Assembly (NCBI GenBank): GCA_963764465.1
Contig: CAVXSO010000001.1
Coordinates: 372,001-436,000 of the forward strand
DNA length: 64,000 nt
From: JAJXXT01 sp963764465
GTDB lineage: Bacteria > Pseudomonadota > Alphaproteobacteria > Acetobacterales > Acetobacteraceae
Direction: 5' to 3'
Under the pieces are notes generated by a model, which saw only the letters and a list, made by a program, of their open reading frames with translations, had not been told where the DNA came from and ran no database searches. Positions 36,892-45,131 of the stretch are shown one piece after another. A program made the position numbers and the translations under genes. The number at the start of each line of letters is the position of its first letter. Within the stretch, counting starts at the first letter, position 1.

Positions 36892-37425
36892 ATGGGATAC
36901 GATGCCCTCATCGATCGGCCGCCAATGCCCTGCCTCGTCGACGTCCGCGGCGCACCGGGATCCGCCTGTGCCCTGTTCGCGCGGACCGGGCTCACCGTCC
37001 CGACGGCGCCGAACACCTGGGCGCGTACCGGCGAGCGCATCGTCGCCTTCGTGGGCCCGCGCCGATGGATGCTCGTCGCGCCGCTCGCGCACGAGCCGGC
37101 GTTGCTGGAGAGCCTGCCGCGCCAGGTCGCCAGCGGCACCGCCGTGCCGGTCTCGGACGCCTTCGCCGCCTTCTCGGTCTCGGGGCCGCAGGCCAGCGAG
37201 ATCGTCGCGCAGGCGAGCCCGCTCGATGTCCACCCGCTTGCATTTCCGGTGAACGGCGCAAGTTTCACTGTCCTGTTCGGCCAGGCGGCGCTGCTGCTGC
37301 GGCGGGACAGCGGGTTCGATTGTTTCGTCGATGCAAGCGTCGAGGATTACGTCGCTGATCGCTTCACCCGCTGCCACGCGCGGACCGGCCCGTGGTTCGC
37401 TGGATTTCGGGCAGGACGTGCCTGA
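36892..37425 (+). CDS. soxG: Sarcosine oxidase, gamma subunit type
   Basis: 177 residues, GcvT-like SoxG fold; VDVRGAPGSACALFAR, VGPRRWMLVAP and PVSDAFAAFSVSGPQA are recognisable. SoxG is the most variable subunit and is structural. It begins 1 bp after soxA. Its last 62 bp are also the antisense end of the LysR gene, so the two genes overlap tail to tail. Confidence 0.9.
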   Translation: MGYDALIDRPPMPCLVDVRGAPGSACALFARTGLTVPTAPNTWARTGERIVAFVGPRRWMLVAPLAHEPALLESLPRQVASGTAVPVSDAFAAFSVSGPQASEIVAQASPLDVHPLAFPVNGASFTVLFGQAALLLRRDSGFDCFVDASVEDYVADRFTRCHARTGPWFAGFRAGRA

Positions 37426-38317
37426 CCCCGGCCACGCCGAGCAGCCAGTCGCGGAAGGCGCGCACCGGTCGTGCTTCGAGATGCGCGGGGGGACAGACGA
37501 ACCAGTACGCGAACTCCGACATCACCGCTTCGCCGAACGGGCGGCAGAGACTTCCCTCGCGCAACGCGTCGATCACCAGCGGTTCGCGGCCGAGCGCGAT
37601 ACCCAGGCCCTTGATCGCCGCCTGCACGACCATGTTCGACTGGCCGAAACGGCGGCTGCGCGCCGCCGGCGGCAGCTTTTCCCCCGTCGCCTTCTGCCAG
37701 AAGCTCCAGGTTGGCGCGTGGCCGTTGATCGTCTGCACGTCGTCGATCAGCAGCGTATGGTGGCGCACATCCGCCGCGCGGCCCAGCCCGCGCTCGACGA
37801 GCGAGGGCGCGCAGACCGGGAACAGCCGCTCACCCATTAGCTTCTCGACATGCAGCTTCGGGTAGTGGCCCATGCCATAGCGGATCGCCACATCCTCGCC
37901 GCCGGCGGTGAACGTGGTGAGCATCGCCGTCGTGGAGATCGACACGCTGAACTCGGGATACGCCTGGTCGAAATCAATCAGCCGCGGGAACAACCAGTTG
38001 ATGGCGAAACCCGGCAGGCACGACACGGTGATCGTCCGGCTCTCCCGGCTGTCGGCCTGCAGACGGTCGCAGACATGGCTGATGCCGTCGATGCCCGTCG
38101 CAATTGCCTCCGCCAGCATCGCCCCCTTGTCGGTGGGTCGCGAGCGACGCGGCCCGCGCACCAGCAGCGGTTGCCCCAGCCACTCCTCCAGCGCCCGCAC
38201 ATGCTGGCTGACGGCGCCCTGCGAGATACCGAGTTCCTCGGCGGCGCGGCCGAAACCCTCCAGCCGCACCGCGGCCTCGAAGGCACGCAGGGACGAGAAC
38301 GGCAGCATCTTCACCAT
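37364..38317 (-). CDS. LysR-family regulator, GcvA-like
   Basis: 317 residues with an N-terminal LysR helix-turn-helix (LPFSSLRAFEAAVRLEGFGRAA, GISQGAVSQHVRALE, LLVRGPRRSRPT), in the style of GcvA/AmpR/TrpI regulators, and a substrate-binding domain (GFAINWLFPRLIDFDQAYPE, CAPSLVERG, NMVVQAAIKGLGIALG). The ATG lies next to a perfect ATTAG/CTAAT palindrome (38319-38333). It is convergent with and overlaps soxG. GcvA itself controls glycine cleavage, so one-carbon or glycine metabolism from the sox operon is a plausible target (inference). Confidence 0.9.
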   Translation of the reverse strand: MVKMLPFSSLRAFEAAVRLEGFGRAAEELGISQGAVSQHVRALEEWLGQPLLVRGPRRSRPTDKGAMLAEAIATGIDGISHVCDRLQADSRESRTITVSCLPGFAINWLFPRLIDFDQAYPEFSVSISTTAMLTTFTAGGEDVAIRYGMGHYPKLHVEKLMGERLFPVCAPSLVERGLGRAADVRHHTLLIDDVQTINGHAPTWSFWQKATGEKLPPAARSRRFGQSNMVVQAAIKGLGIALGREPLVIDALREGSLCRPFGEAVMSEFAYWFVCPPAHLEARPVRAFRDWLLGVAGVRHVLPEIQRTTGRSARGSG

Positions 38318-38318
38318 A

Positions 38319-38333
38319 TTAGTCCGACTAATG
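38319..38333. promoter_or_regulatory. Perfect 7-1-7 palindrome at the LysR gene start
   Basis: ATTAGTCCGACTAAT is a perfect inverted repeat whose arms end in ATTAG and CTAAT. GcvA of E. coli recognises CTAAT, and LysR proteins often bind T-N11-A palindromes like this. The site begins 2 bp upstream of the LysR ATG, so it is a good autoregulatory site, and lies about 140 bp before the plus-strand gene at 38474. Confidence 0.65.
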
Positions 38334-38473
38334 ACATATGCTGCGAAAAGCAAATTGTGGCGCGCTGGCTCCCGCCTCTACATTGGGCCCGCGTTGAAAC
38401 AACAGGCTGCGATGCCGATCCCTGCCCACGACATCTCGATCCCAGCGCTCGCGCCGGCATCAAGCCGGATGCG

Positions 38474-39568
38474 ATGAACCGAGGCGAGGCTGCATCCTCC
38501 GATCCTGTGGCCGGAGCGCGCAACCTGCTTCTCAACTGCGCCGGCATCCGCGCAGGCGAGCGCCTGCTTCTGTTGCACGAGCGAAGTGAACTCGGCATTT
38601 ACGCGGACGGTCTCGTCGCCGCGACGGCCGACGCAGCCCGTGCGCTCGGTCTCTCCGTGACGGCGATGGAGGTCGGCCTGCTCGAGAAGCCGGCGGCGAT
38701 GCCGGCGGAGATTGCGGTCGCAATGGCCGCTGCCGACCACGCCCTGTTCTTCGCTCGCCTCGGCGACCAACTGCGCTTCAGGCCCATGCCGCAAGCGGCG
38801 CGACCGGTGGTCAGCTACGCGCTCGACACCGCCATGCTGGGCTCGTCCTTCGCCCGCACCGATCACCGCGCCATGGTCGCGCTGAAGGAGGCACTCGACC
38901 AGGCGCTGCGGGATGCGCGCGAGATCCGCGTGACGTGCCGTCTCGGCACGGACATTGTTGGCGCTGTTGATCCCACGCGCGACGCCGGCGGCGCGCAGAC
39001 CACCATCCGGCGCTTCCCGCTATCCGTGTTCACGCCGCTTGCGGCTGCCGATTTCTCCGGCCGCGTCGCGCTCGCGCGGTTTCTCGTTGGCACCGGCTCG
39101 CATTATTACCACCCTTACGGGGTGCCGCTCGAAGGCGTGACATCGATCGATATCGCTGCGGGGCGCATCCGCGGCCTTTCCGGAAACAAAACGGACCTGG
39201 GGCGCATCCGGGCACATTACGCGCATGTCGCCGGGCTGCTCGAAATTGATGCCGGTGTCGTCCATTCCTGGCACGCGGGCATTCATCCGGGCTGCCACTA
39301 TGACACGCCAGCCAGCGCCAATTACGAGCGCTGGTCCGCCGGCGCCTTCGGCAATCCCCGCATCCTGCATTTCCACACCTGCGGCGATTACGCGCCCGGC
39401 GAGATTTGCTGGAACGTGATCGATCCCACGATCAGCATCGACGGTGTGGCGGTCTGGCAGGATGGCGTCCTGCGACCGGAGCGGGTGCGTGGCGGCGCGG
39501 GCATCCTGGCGCAATATCCGCACGCCGCGGCACTCTTTGCATCACCCGCGCGCCAGATCGGGCTCTAG
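38474..39568 (+). CDS. M29-like metalloenzyme, related to aminopeptidase T or NicX-type dioxygenase
   Basis: 364 residues. The N-terminal half resembles the M29 scaffold (NLLLNCAGIRAGERLLLLHE). The C-terminal half carries probable metal residues in HSWHAGIHPGCHYD and HFHTCGDYAPGEICWNVIDPT. 2,5-Dihydroxypyridine 5,6-dioxygenase NicX, a mononuclear iron ring-cleaving enzyme, has this fold and similar C-terminal His/Asp motifs, so ring cleavage is possible. It lies divergent from the GcvA-like gene and tail to tail with the Rieske reductase gene. Family-level call is good; reaction is uncertain. Confidence 0.7.
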   Translation: MNRGEAASSDPVAGARNLLLNCAGIRAGERLLLLHERSELGIYADGLVAATADAARALGLSVTAMEVGLLEKPAAMPAEIAVAMAAADHALFFARLGDQLRFRPMPQAARPVVSYALDTAMLGSSFARTDHRAMVALKEALDQALRDAREIRVTCRLGTDIVGAVDPTRDAGGAQTTIRRFPLSVFTPLAAADFSGRVALARFLVGTGSHYYHPYGVPLEGVTSIDIAAGRIRGLSGNKTDLGRIRAHYAHVAGLLEIDAGVVHSWHAGIHPGCHYDTPASANYERWSAGAFGNPRILHFHTCGDYAPGEICWNVIDPTISIDGVAVWQDGVLRPERVRGGAGILAQYPHAAALFASPARQIGL

Positions 39569-39577
39569 GCCCGGCAC

Positions 39578-40708
39578 TCAGAGGTCGAGGACGATGTCGC
39601 TATCGGGGCGGCTGCAACAGATCAGCACCATGCCTTCGTCGGGCTCGCCGAGCGGCTCCTCGATATAGGTGACCATGCCGGATCGCAGCCTGCAGCGGCA
39701 GGTCGAACACACGCCGGCGCGGCATGAGAAATCGGGCGCCAGGCCATTGGCTTCCGCCAGTTCCAGGATCGATACGTAACGATCGTCCCACGGCACGGAG
39801 AGGCCGGTGCGCGCGAACGTCACCATCGGCCCGGCGCCCCCCGCGGCGGCGGCGGCGGCGCAGGTGGCCGGGGCCGCGGGGGCAGGGGCCTCGGCCCGAT
39901 CGCCCGCGCGCAGGACGGTCGCGGGCCCGAAGAACTCGTAGTGGATGCGCCTCTCCCGCACGCCGAGGCGGATGAGCGTTGCGTATAACGCCTGCATGAA
40001 GCCGGGCGGTCCGCAGAGGTAGCACTCGTAGTCGTCGATCGGCAGGAAGGACTGGAGCGTCCGCGCCGTGAGTCGCCCCTCGGCGTCGCACGCGCCGGCA
40101 GCGCGGTCCGCGGCGTCCGGCTTCTCGTAACAGGTATAGCGCCGCAGATTGGCCGAACGCGCGGCGAGATCCGCAATCTCGGCGCGGAACGCGTGCACGG
40201 GCCCGTTCGCGCAGGCGTGGATGAACCACGTCCGGCGCGAGCCCGCGGCGGCCAGCCGGTGCGCCATCGCAACGAGCGGCGTGAGCCCGACCCCTCCCGA
40301 GATCAGCAGCACGGGGCGCTGGCTGTGCTCGTCCAGCACAAACTCGCCACGTGGCGGCAGGATCGCGATCCGGTCGCCCACCACCACACGGTCGTGCAGG
40401 TAGCCGGACACGAGGCCCGGCGGCGCGCCGCTCCCAGGGGGCGCAGGTTCACGTTTCACCGAAATGCGATAAAACCGCGTCTCGTCCGGTGGGCTGGAGA
40501 TGCTGTAGGTGCGCAGCACATCGACGTCATCGTGGCCGATCGGCAGCCGCAGGGTCAGGAACTGCCCCGGCGCGAAAGCGGCAAGTGGCCTGCCGTCATG
40601 CGGCGCGAGGTGGAACGATGTGATCGTTGCGCTCTCCGCCTCTTTGCGCACGACCTCGAACGCGCGCCAGCCGCGCACATCGCCTTCGGTCACGCCGCTT
40701 TCTGTCAC
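39578..40708 (-). CDS. Rieske oxygenase reductase: flavin/NAD domain plus C-terminal [2Fe-2S] ferredoxin
   Basis: 376 residues. Order: flavin-binding barrel with LRTYSISSPPDETRFYRI, NAD-binding domain from about residue 130 (LLISGGVGLTPLVAMAHRL, CYLCGPPGFMQALY), an alanine/proline-rich linker (APAPAAPATCAAAAAA) and a plant-type ferredoxin domain with C-x4-C-x2-C (SCRAGVCSTC) plus a last Cys in MVLICC. VanB and GbcB reductases have this arrangement. It delivers electrons to the oxygenase encoded just upstream, with which it overlaps by 4 bp. Confidence 0.93.
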   Translation of the reverse strand: MTESGVTEGDVRGWRAFEVVRKEAESATITSFHLAPHDGRPLAAFAPGQFLTLRLPIGHDDVDVLRTYSISSPPDETRFYRISVKREPAPPGSGAPPGLVSGYLHDRVVVGDRIAILPPRGEFVLDEHSQRPVLLISGGVGLTPLVAMAHRLAAAGSRRTWFIHACANGPVHAFRAEIADLAARSANLRRYTCYEKPDAADRAAGACDAEGRLTARTLQSFLPIDDYECYLCGPPGFMQALYATLIRLGVRERRIHYEFFGPATVLRAGDRAEAPAPAAPATCAAAAAAGGAGPMVTFARTGLSVPWDDRYVSILELAEANGLAPDFSCRAGVCSTCRCRLRSGMVTYIEEPLGEPDEGMVLICCSRPDSDIVLDL

Positions 40709-41751
40709 GCCGGCGTGGTGGTGCCCTGGGGAGCAGCGGCTTCGGCATCGATACGCCGCCGCAGCGCCCGGCGGAATCTGAGCGCACCGGCATCGAGCCC
40801 CAGGTCGAGGTGCGGCGTCTCCGCCTCGTCCATGCCGATCTGCACGGCGTTGAGGATATCCCGATCCTCGAGAAATGCCGCCATCGCCCCTTCGTCCATC
40901 CGCCGCGTGAACTCGGCGTCGCCTGGGGCGGTGTTGCGGTGCTGAAACCAGAAATAGCGCGACCGCGTGGCGGAGATCGGGGTGATGAAATTATAGGAGA
41001 TGTTCACGAAAGCGCGCGGATCGAGCGCGTCGGCGGAGCCGCCAGTTCCCGCTGGCGCGAAGATCGACCTGTTCACCCCGATCGACGGTATCACCACCTC
41101 GTAATGCTGCAGCCGGTCGCAATTGCCGGAAAACGCAAGCATGGGCGCGTAATAGGGTGGTGGTGCCCGGTCCATCATCCAGCGCCAGACGACCACGCCC
41201 TTGTCCGATACGTCGACCTTGAGCGGCTGGCTTTCGGTGCCGGCTCCGGCGAAGGATGAGACATGCACCCAGGCAACGTGTGAGGGATCGAGCAGGTTGT
41301 CGGTGACATAGAGATAGTTGCAGTCGATCTCCATCACGCCGCCCCAGGTGCGTCCCCAGGCGGGGTTGTCGTAGTTGTGCAGCGTGAACATCGCGGCCGG
41401 GTCGGCATTCGCCGGCTCTCCCATCCAGATCCAGATCAGACCGTACCGCTCGATGAGCGGATAGCTCCGCACCCGGGCCGCTGGCGGAATATTGCCCTGC
41501 GTCGGTGCCGCAACGCAGCGCCCCGCGCGGTCAAAGGTCAGCCCGTGGTAGCCGCATTCCACCGTCTCGTCGTGCAGCCGCCCCTTCGACAGCGGGAGCT
41601 TGCGATGCGGGCAGTAATCCTCCAGCGCGACCGCGGTGCCACCGGCGGTACGGAAAAGCACGATCTTGTCATCGAGGATCGTCGTTGCGGTCAGCGTTCG
41701 TCCGATGTCGCGGTCGTGCGCCGCGACGTACCAGGCGTTGCGAAGAAACAT
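40705..41751 (-). CDS. Rieske non-heme iron oxygenase, vanillate O-demethylase-like
   Basis: 348 residues, the length and style of VanA-type oxygenases. The Rieske cluster motif is C-x-H...C-x2-H with Cys47, His49, Cys66 and His69 (CPHRKLPLS, VECGYHGLTF). The mononuclear iron site is visible in DNLLDPSHVAWVHVSSF. VanA-type enzymes usually demethylate O- or N-methyl groups; others hydroxylate. With the M29/NicX-like gene nearby, an aromatic or N-heterocyclic substrate is possible. Neighbouring N-methyl amine genes equally suggest N-demethylation. The ATG at 41751 has a GGAGGAG site. Confidence 0.92.
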   Translation of the reverse strand: MFLRNAWYVAAHDRDIGRTLTATTILDDKIVLFRTAGGTAVALEDYCPHRKLPLSKGRLHDETVECGYHGLTFDRAGRCVAAPTQGNIPPAARVRSYPLIERYGLIWIWMGEPANADPAAMFTLHNYDNPAWGRTWGGVMEIDCNYLYVTDNLLDPSHVAWVHVSSFAGAGTESQPLKVDVSDKGVVVWRWMMDRAPPPYYAPMLAFSGNCDRLQHYEVVIPSIGVNRSIFAPAGTGGSADALDPRAFVNISYNFITPISATRSRYFWFQHRNTAPGDAEFTRRMDEGAMAAFLEDRDILNAVQIGMDEAETPHLDLGLDAGALRFRRALRRRIDAEAAAPQGTTTPA

Positions 41752-42347
41752 CACGGCCCTCTCCTCCTCCACCTGCCCGGAGCGTGGAGCGCCTCGCCGA
41801 TCCACCAGGCCCGGCATGTATCGCGGGAGATCGATTGTTGATCAACACGGATATCATGATGCGTGACATTAGAGGCACTTATGCATGGCGGGCGAGGCGG
41901 CGCGCTGAAAGCGGTCGATGTCCAGCCAATCGGGCTAATATCCGATGGGAGTCGACCCTGTTTGGTGGGCACCTTTGAGTTCAGGGTTTGGAGTGTTCCA
42001 TGCCCCGCTGCGGATCTGCTTATTGGCCGGGGTTCCGGCGACAGATGGTCGAACCCGTCCGATCCGGAGGTGCGCCTGAACACCTGGCGCGCGAGTTCGA
42101 GCGGACCGCCTAATCGATTTCCGCCTGGGTGAAGCAAGCCGCGCGGGACGCCGGCAAGCGAGCCGACGGGCGAACCAGCGCCGAACACCAGGAACAGGCG
42201 CTCACATCGTTGCGCTCCGGCATCCATCGACCGGCATCAGCCTCCGTGCAGGGGTAAAAGGACATAACCAAAACGAATAGGTAAGGCCGCACAATGTCTT
42301 GGACAACATGGCCGCGCGGTCTCAACGTCGCGGGAACGAGGGGGAGC
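41752..42347. other. 596-bp divergent intergenic region with a candidate operator
   Basis: It separates the Rieske operon from the dehydrogenase module. No convincing gene is present; short frames such as 41863-42132 show no family features. The notable element is the 12-bp palindrome at 41836-41847. Promoters for both divergent operons must lie here. Confidence 0.5.
41836..41847. promoter_or_regulatory. 12-bp perfect palindrome TGTTGATCAACA upstream of the Rieske gene
   Basis: The perfect dyad lies 85 bp before the Rieske oxygenase ATG, in an AT-rich patch (gatatcatgatgcg follows). It has the size and AT-balanced shape of a GntR/FadR-type operator. No regulator adjoins it, so the cognate protein is unknown. 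Confidence 0.4.
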
Positions 42348-43466
42348 ATGCAGGCCGATATCGTCGTCATTGGCGCGGGAACCGTGGGATCCGCGATTGC
42401 CTATGGGCTGACCGGACGACCCCTCAAGGTCGTCGTCCTGGATGGGGGCGACGGCGATTTTCGCGCGGCGCGGGCCAATTTCGGCTTGGTCTGGGTGCAG
42501 GGCAAGGGATCGTTTCTGCCGCCTTATCAAATGATTAGCCGAACGAGCGCCGATCTCTGGCCGGAATTCGCCCGCGAGCTGACCGGTGAATCCTGTGTCA
42601 CGTTGGAATACGAAAAGCGCGGCGGCCTGGCCTTCTGCTTCGGCGAGCGCGCGTTCGACGAGCGGCGAGCGATGCTGACCAGGCTGCGCGCGGCCTGCGG
42701 CAGCAATGACGAGGATTTCGACATGCTGGAGCGGTCGGCGTTGGAGCGGCTGCTGCCTGGCGTCAGGCTCGGCGCGGACGTCACCGGGGCCAGCTTCGGC
42801 CGCCACGACGGCCATGTGAATCCTCTGCGCCTGCTCCGGGGCTTGCAGGCCGGAATCCTGCGCCGTGGCGCCACCCTGCTGCGCGACCACACCGTGACCC
42901 GCATCCGCGCCACCGCGTCCGGCTTCGAGGTCGCGGCAGGGGCCGAAGTCTTTCACGCCGGACGGATTGTCCTCGCGGCCGGGCTCGGCACCGCCGCACT
43001 CGCGGCACAGCTGGGCATGGATGTCCCGCTCCGCCCGGAGCGAGGTCAGATCCTTGTCACCGAACGCGTGGCGCCATTCTTCCCCTATCCGGCGAGTGGC
43101 GTCCGCCAGACCGGGGCCGGCACCGTCATGCTGGGCACATCGAACGAGGAGGTCGGGTTCGATACCAGTGCCACGGCCAGCACCGGCGCCAAGATCGCGC
43201 GTGGCGCGCTGCGCGTGGTCCCGGCGCTGGCGGACCTGCACATCGTGCGGCAATGGGCGGGCCTGCGTGTGCTGACGCCGGATTCCTGCCCGATCTACCT
43301 GCAATCGCCCGAGTTCCCGGGTGCCTACGTTGCGGTCTGCCATTCCGGCGTGACGCTCGCGGCGTTCCACGCCACCGCCCTGGCGGACGCCATCGCCGCC
43401 GGGACGCTGCCGGCGAAACTCGCGCCTTTCCATCTCGGACGGTTCCATGTTCCGAAAGCTGCCTGA
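42348..43466 (+). CDS. FAD-dependent oxidoreductase, beta-type subunit 1 (HcnC/OoxB/D-hydroxyproline dehydrogenase-like)
   Basis: 372 residues of the DAO fold. FAD motif VIGAGTVGSAIAYGL is near residue 6; RANFGLVWVQGKG, RPERGQILVTERV and QWAGLRVLTPDSCPIYL are typical of HcnC and opine/hydroxyproline dehydrogenase beta subunits. It oxidises the C-N bond of an amino or imino acid and passes electrons to the alpha and gamma partners. The ATG follows GGGGGAG. Its last 20 bp overlap the ferredoxin-like gene. Confidence 0.9.
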   Translation: MQADIVVIGAGTVGSAIAYGLTGRPLKVVVLDGGDGDFRAARANFGLVWVQGKGSFLPPYQMISRTSADLWPEFARELTGESCVTLEYEKRGGLAFCFGERAFDERRAMLTRLRAACGSNDEDFDMLERSALERLLPGVRLGADVTGASFGRHDGHVNPLRLLRGLQAGILRRGATLLRDHTVTRIRATASGFEVAAGAEVFHAGRIVLAAGLGTAALAAQLGMDVPLRPERGQILVTERVAPFFPYPASGVRQTGAGTVMLGTSNEEVGFDTSATASTGAKIARGALRVVPALADLHIVRQWAGLRVLTPDSCPIYLQSPEFPGAYVAVCHSGVTLAAFHATALADAIAAGTLPAKLAPFHLGRFHVPKAA

Positions 43467-43740
43467 CCCTTCCACGAAAATCGTGACGCTGTCGATCGAC
43501 GGCGCCGCGGTGCAAGCCGCGGAAGGCGAAACGATCGCTGCCGTGCTGCTGCGCCAGCAGGCGCGTTGGGTGCGCACGACACCCATCTCCGAGGCGCCCC
43601 GCGCGCCCTACTGCATGATGGGCGTTTGTTTCGATTGCCTGGCGATCGTGGACGGCGTCGCTTCCGTGCAGACCTGCCTGACGCCGGTGCGCGACGGCAT
43701 GGCGGTGGAGCGCCAGCGCGGCCGGGCTGCGGCGGCATGA
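43447..43740 (+). CDS. [2Fe-2S] gamma-type subunit 1 (HcnA-like, Fer2_4)
   Basis: 97-residue ferredoxin-like protein. Cluster motif C-x4-C-x2-C-x12-C is complete in YCMMGVCFDC...QTC. Such subunits connect the FAD-containing beta and alpha subunits in hydrogen cyanide synthase, opine oxidase and D-hydroxyproline dehydrogenase. It overlaps both neighbours, by 20 and 4 bp, implying translational coupling and fixed stoichiometry. Confidence 0.92.
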   Translation: MFRKLPDPSTKIVTLSIDGAAVQAAEGETIAAVLLRQQARWVRTTPISEAPRAPYCMMGVCFDCLAIVDGVASVQTCLTPVRDGMAVERQRGRAAAA

Positions 43741-45131
43741 GCAGGCAGGTCGACCTGCTGGTCATCGGCGCCGGCCCCGCGGGCATGGAGGCTGCCGTCG
43801 TCGCGCGGCGCCACGGTCTCGATGTGCTGGTGGTGGACGAGCAGCCTTCGCCCGGCGGGCAGATCTGGCGCAACGTCGAGGCCGTGGCGGGCACGCCGCG
43901 CGGCAGGCTGCTCGGCGCGTCGTATGCCGAGGGCGCGCAGGCGGTCGCCCGGTTCCGGGCCAGTGGCGCCGCCTACGAACCGCGCACCCAGGTCTGGCAG
44001 GTGGAGCCGGGCCCGCGCGCCTACCTGACGCGGGCCGGCTCCGCCGGGCTGGTCGAGGCAGGCTGCCTGTTGCTGGCGACGGGGGCGCAGGAGCGACCGG
44101 TGCCGTTCCCAGGCTGGACGCTGCCGGGCGTGATGACGGTCGGTGCCGCGCAGATCCTGCTCAAAAGCTCCGGCCAGATTCCCCACGCCCCGGTCTGGAT
44201 CGCCGGCAATGGCCCGCTGCCGCTGCTCTATGCCGCGCAGCTGCTCAAATCCGGCGGGCGCATCGCCGGGTTCCTGGACACCACGCCGCCGGAACGGCGT
44301 GCCGCCGCGCGGGGCCGGTTCCTCGGCGCCGTGCTCGGCGCGCCGCGCGATATCGGCAAGGGCATGGCCTGGCTCGCCGCGCTGCGCTGCGCCGGGGTAA
44401 AGATCACGCCCGGCGTGAGCGGGATCGAGGCGCTTGGCAGCGAGGCGCTGGAGCGGCTGCGTTACCGCGCCGCGGGGGCTGACATCACCGTGCCAGCCTC
44501 GCTGTTGCTGGTGCACGAGGGCATCGTACCCAGCATCCACCCGACGCTGGCGCTCGGCTGTGCGCATCGCTGGGACGCGGCGCAGGCGTCGTTCGCGCCG
44601 AAGCTCGATGCCTGGGGCGAGACCTCGCAGCCGGATGTCTTTGTCGCCGGTGATGGCGGCGGCATTGGCGGTGCCGTGGCCGCGGGCCTGCTGGGGGCGA
44701 TCGCGGCACTGCGGATCGCGCACCGGCTCGATCGGCTTTCGCAAGCGGATGCGGAGGCGGCGGCGCGCCCGCTGCGCGCGAAGCTGCGCCGGGCGCTGGC
44801 CGCGCGCCCCTTCCTCGATGCGCTCTATGGCCCGCGCCGCGACGTGCTGGTGCCGGCCGACGCCACGCTGGTCTGCCGTTGCGAGGAGGTAACGGCCGCC
44901 GAGATACGCGCCCAGGTCGCGACCGGCCGCCCCGGGCCGAACCAGGTCAAGGCGTTCACCCGCGCCGGCATGGGCCCGTGTCAGGGCCGCCAATGCGCCT
45001 ACACCGTCGCAAGCATCCTCGCCGAAGCCGAGGGGCGGGACCTGCCGGAACTCGGCCTGTTTCGCGCCCGCCCGCCGCTAAAGCCCCTCACCCTCGGCGA
45101 GCTGGCCGCCCTCGACGAGACCAGCGCTTGA
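43737..45131 (+). CDS. FAD/NAD-type alpha subunit 1 with C-terminal BFD-like [2Fe-2S] domain (HcnB/OoxA-like)
   Basis: 464 residues. FAD motif VIGAGPAGMEAAVVA at about 8-22, GGQIWRNVE and a second nucleotide motif IAGNGPLPLLYAAQL precede GDGGGIGGAVAA. The C-terminus has C-x-C-x32-C-x4-C (CRCEEVT ... GPCQGRQC), the BFD-like cluster site of these subunits. The alpha subunit typically hands electrons to the respiratory chain or an acceptor. Its ATG overlaps the gamma stop, and its TGA overlaps a TTG start of a second beta gene. Confidence 0.93.
   Translation: MSRQVDLLVIGAGPAGMEAAVVARRHGLDVLVVDEQPSPGGQIWRNVEAVAGTPRGRLLGASYAEGAQAVARFRASGAAYEPRTQVWQVEPGPRAYLTRAGSAGLVEAGCLLLATGAQERPVPFPGWTLPGVMTVGAAQILLKSSGQIPHAPVWIAGNGPLPLLYAAQLLKSGGRIAGFLDTTPPERRAAARGRFLGAVLGAPRDIGKGMAWLAALRCAGVKITPGVSGIEALGSEALERLRYRAAGADITVPASLLLVHEGIVPSIHPTLALGCAHRWDAAQASFAPKLDAWGETSQPDVFVAGDGGGIGGAVAAGLLGAIAALRIAHRLDRLSQADAEAAARPLRAKLRRALAARPFLDALYGPRRDVLVPADATLVCRCEEVTAAEIRAQVATGRPGPNQVKAFTRAGMGPCQGRQCAYTVASILAEAEGRDLPELGLFRARPPLKPLTLGELAALDETSA

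Noticed and set aside
33813..37268. 1151-codon minus-strand frame opposite soxA and soxG
   Set aside because: Purely a GC-bias shadow of the sox genes; no start signal and no recognisable motif.
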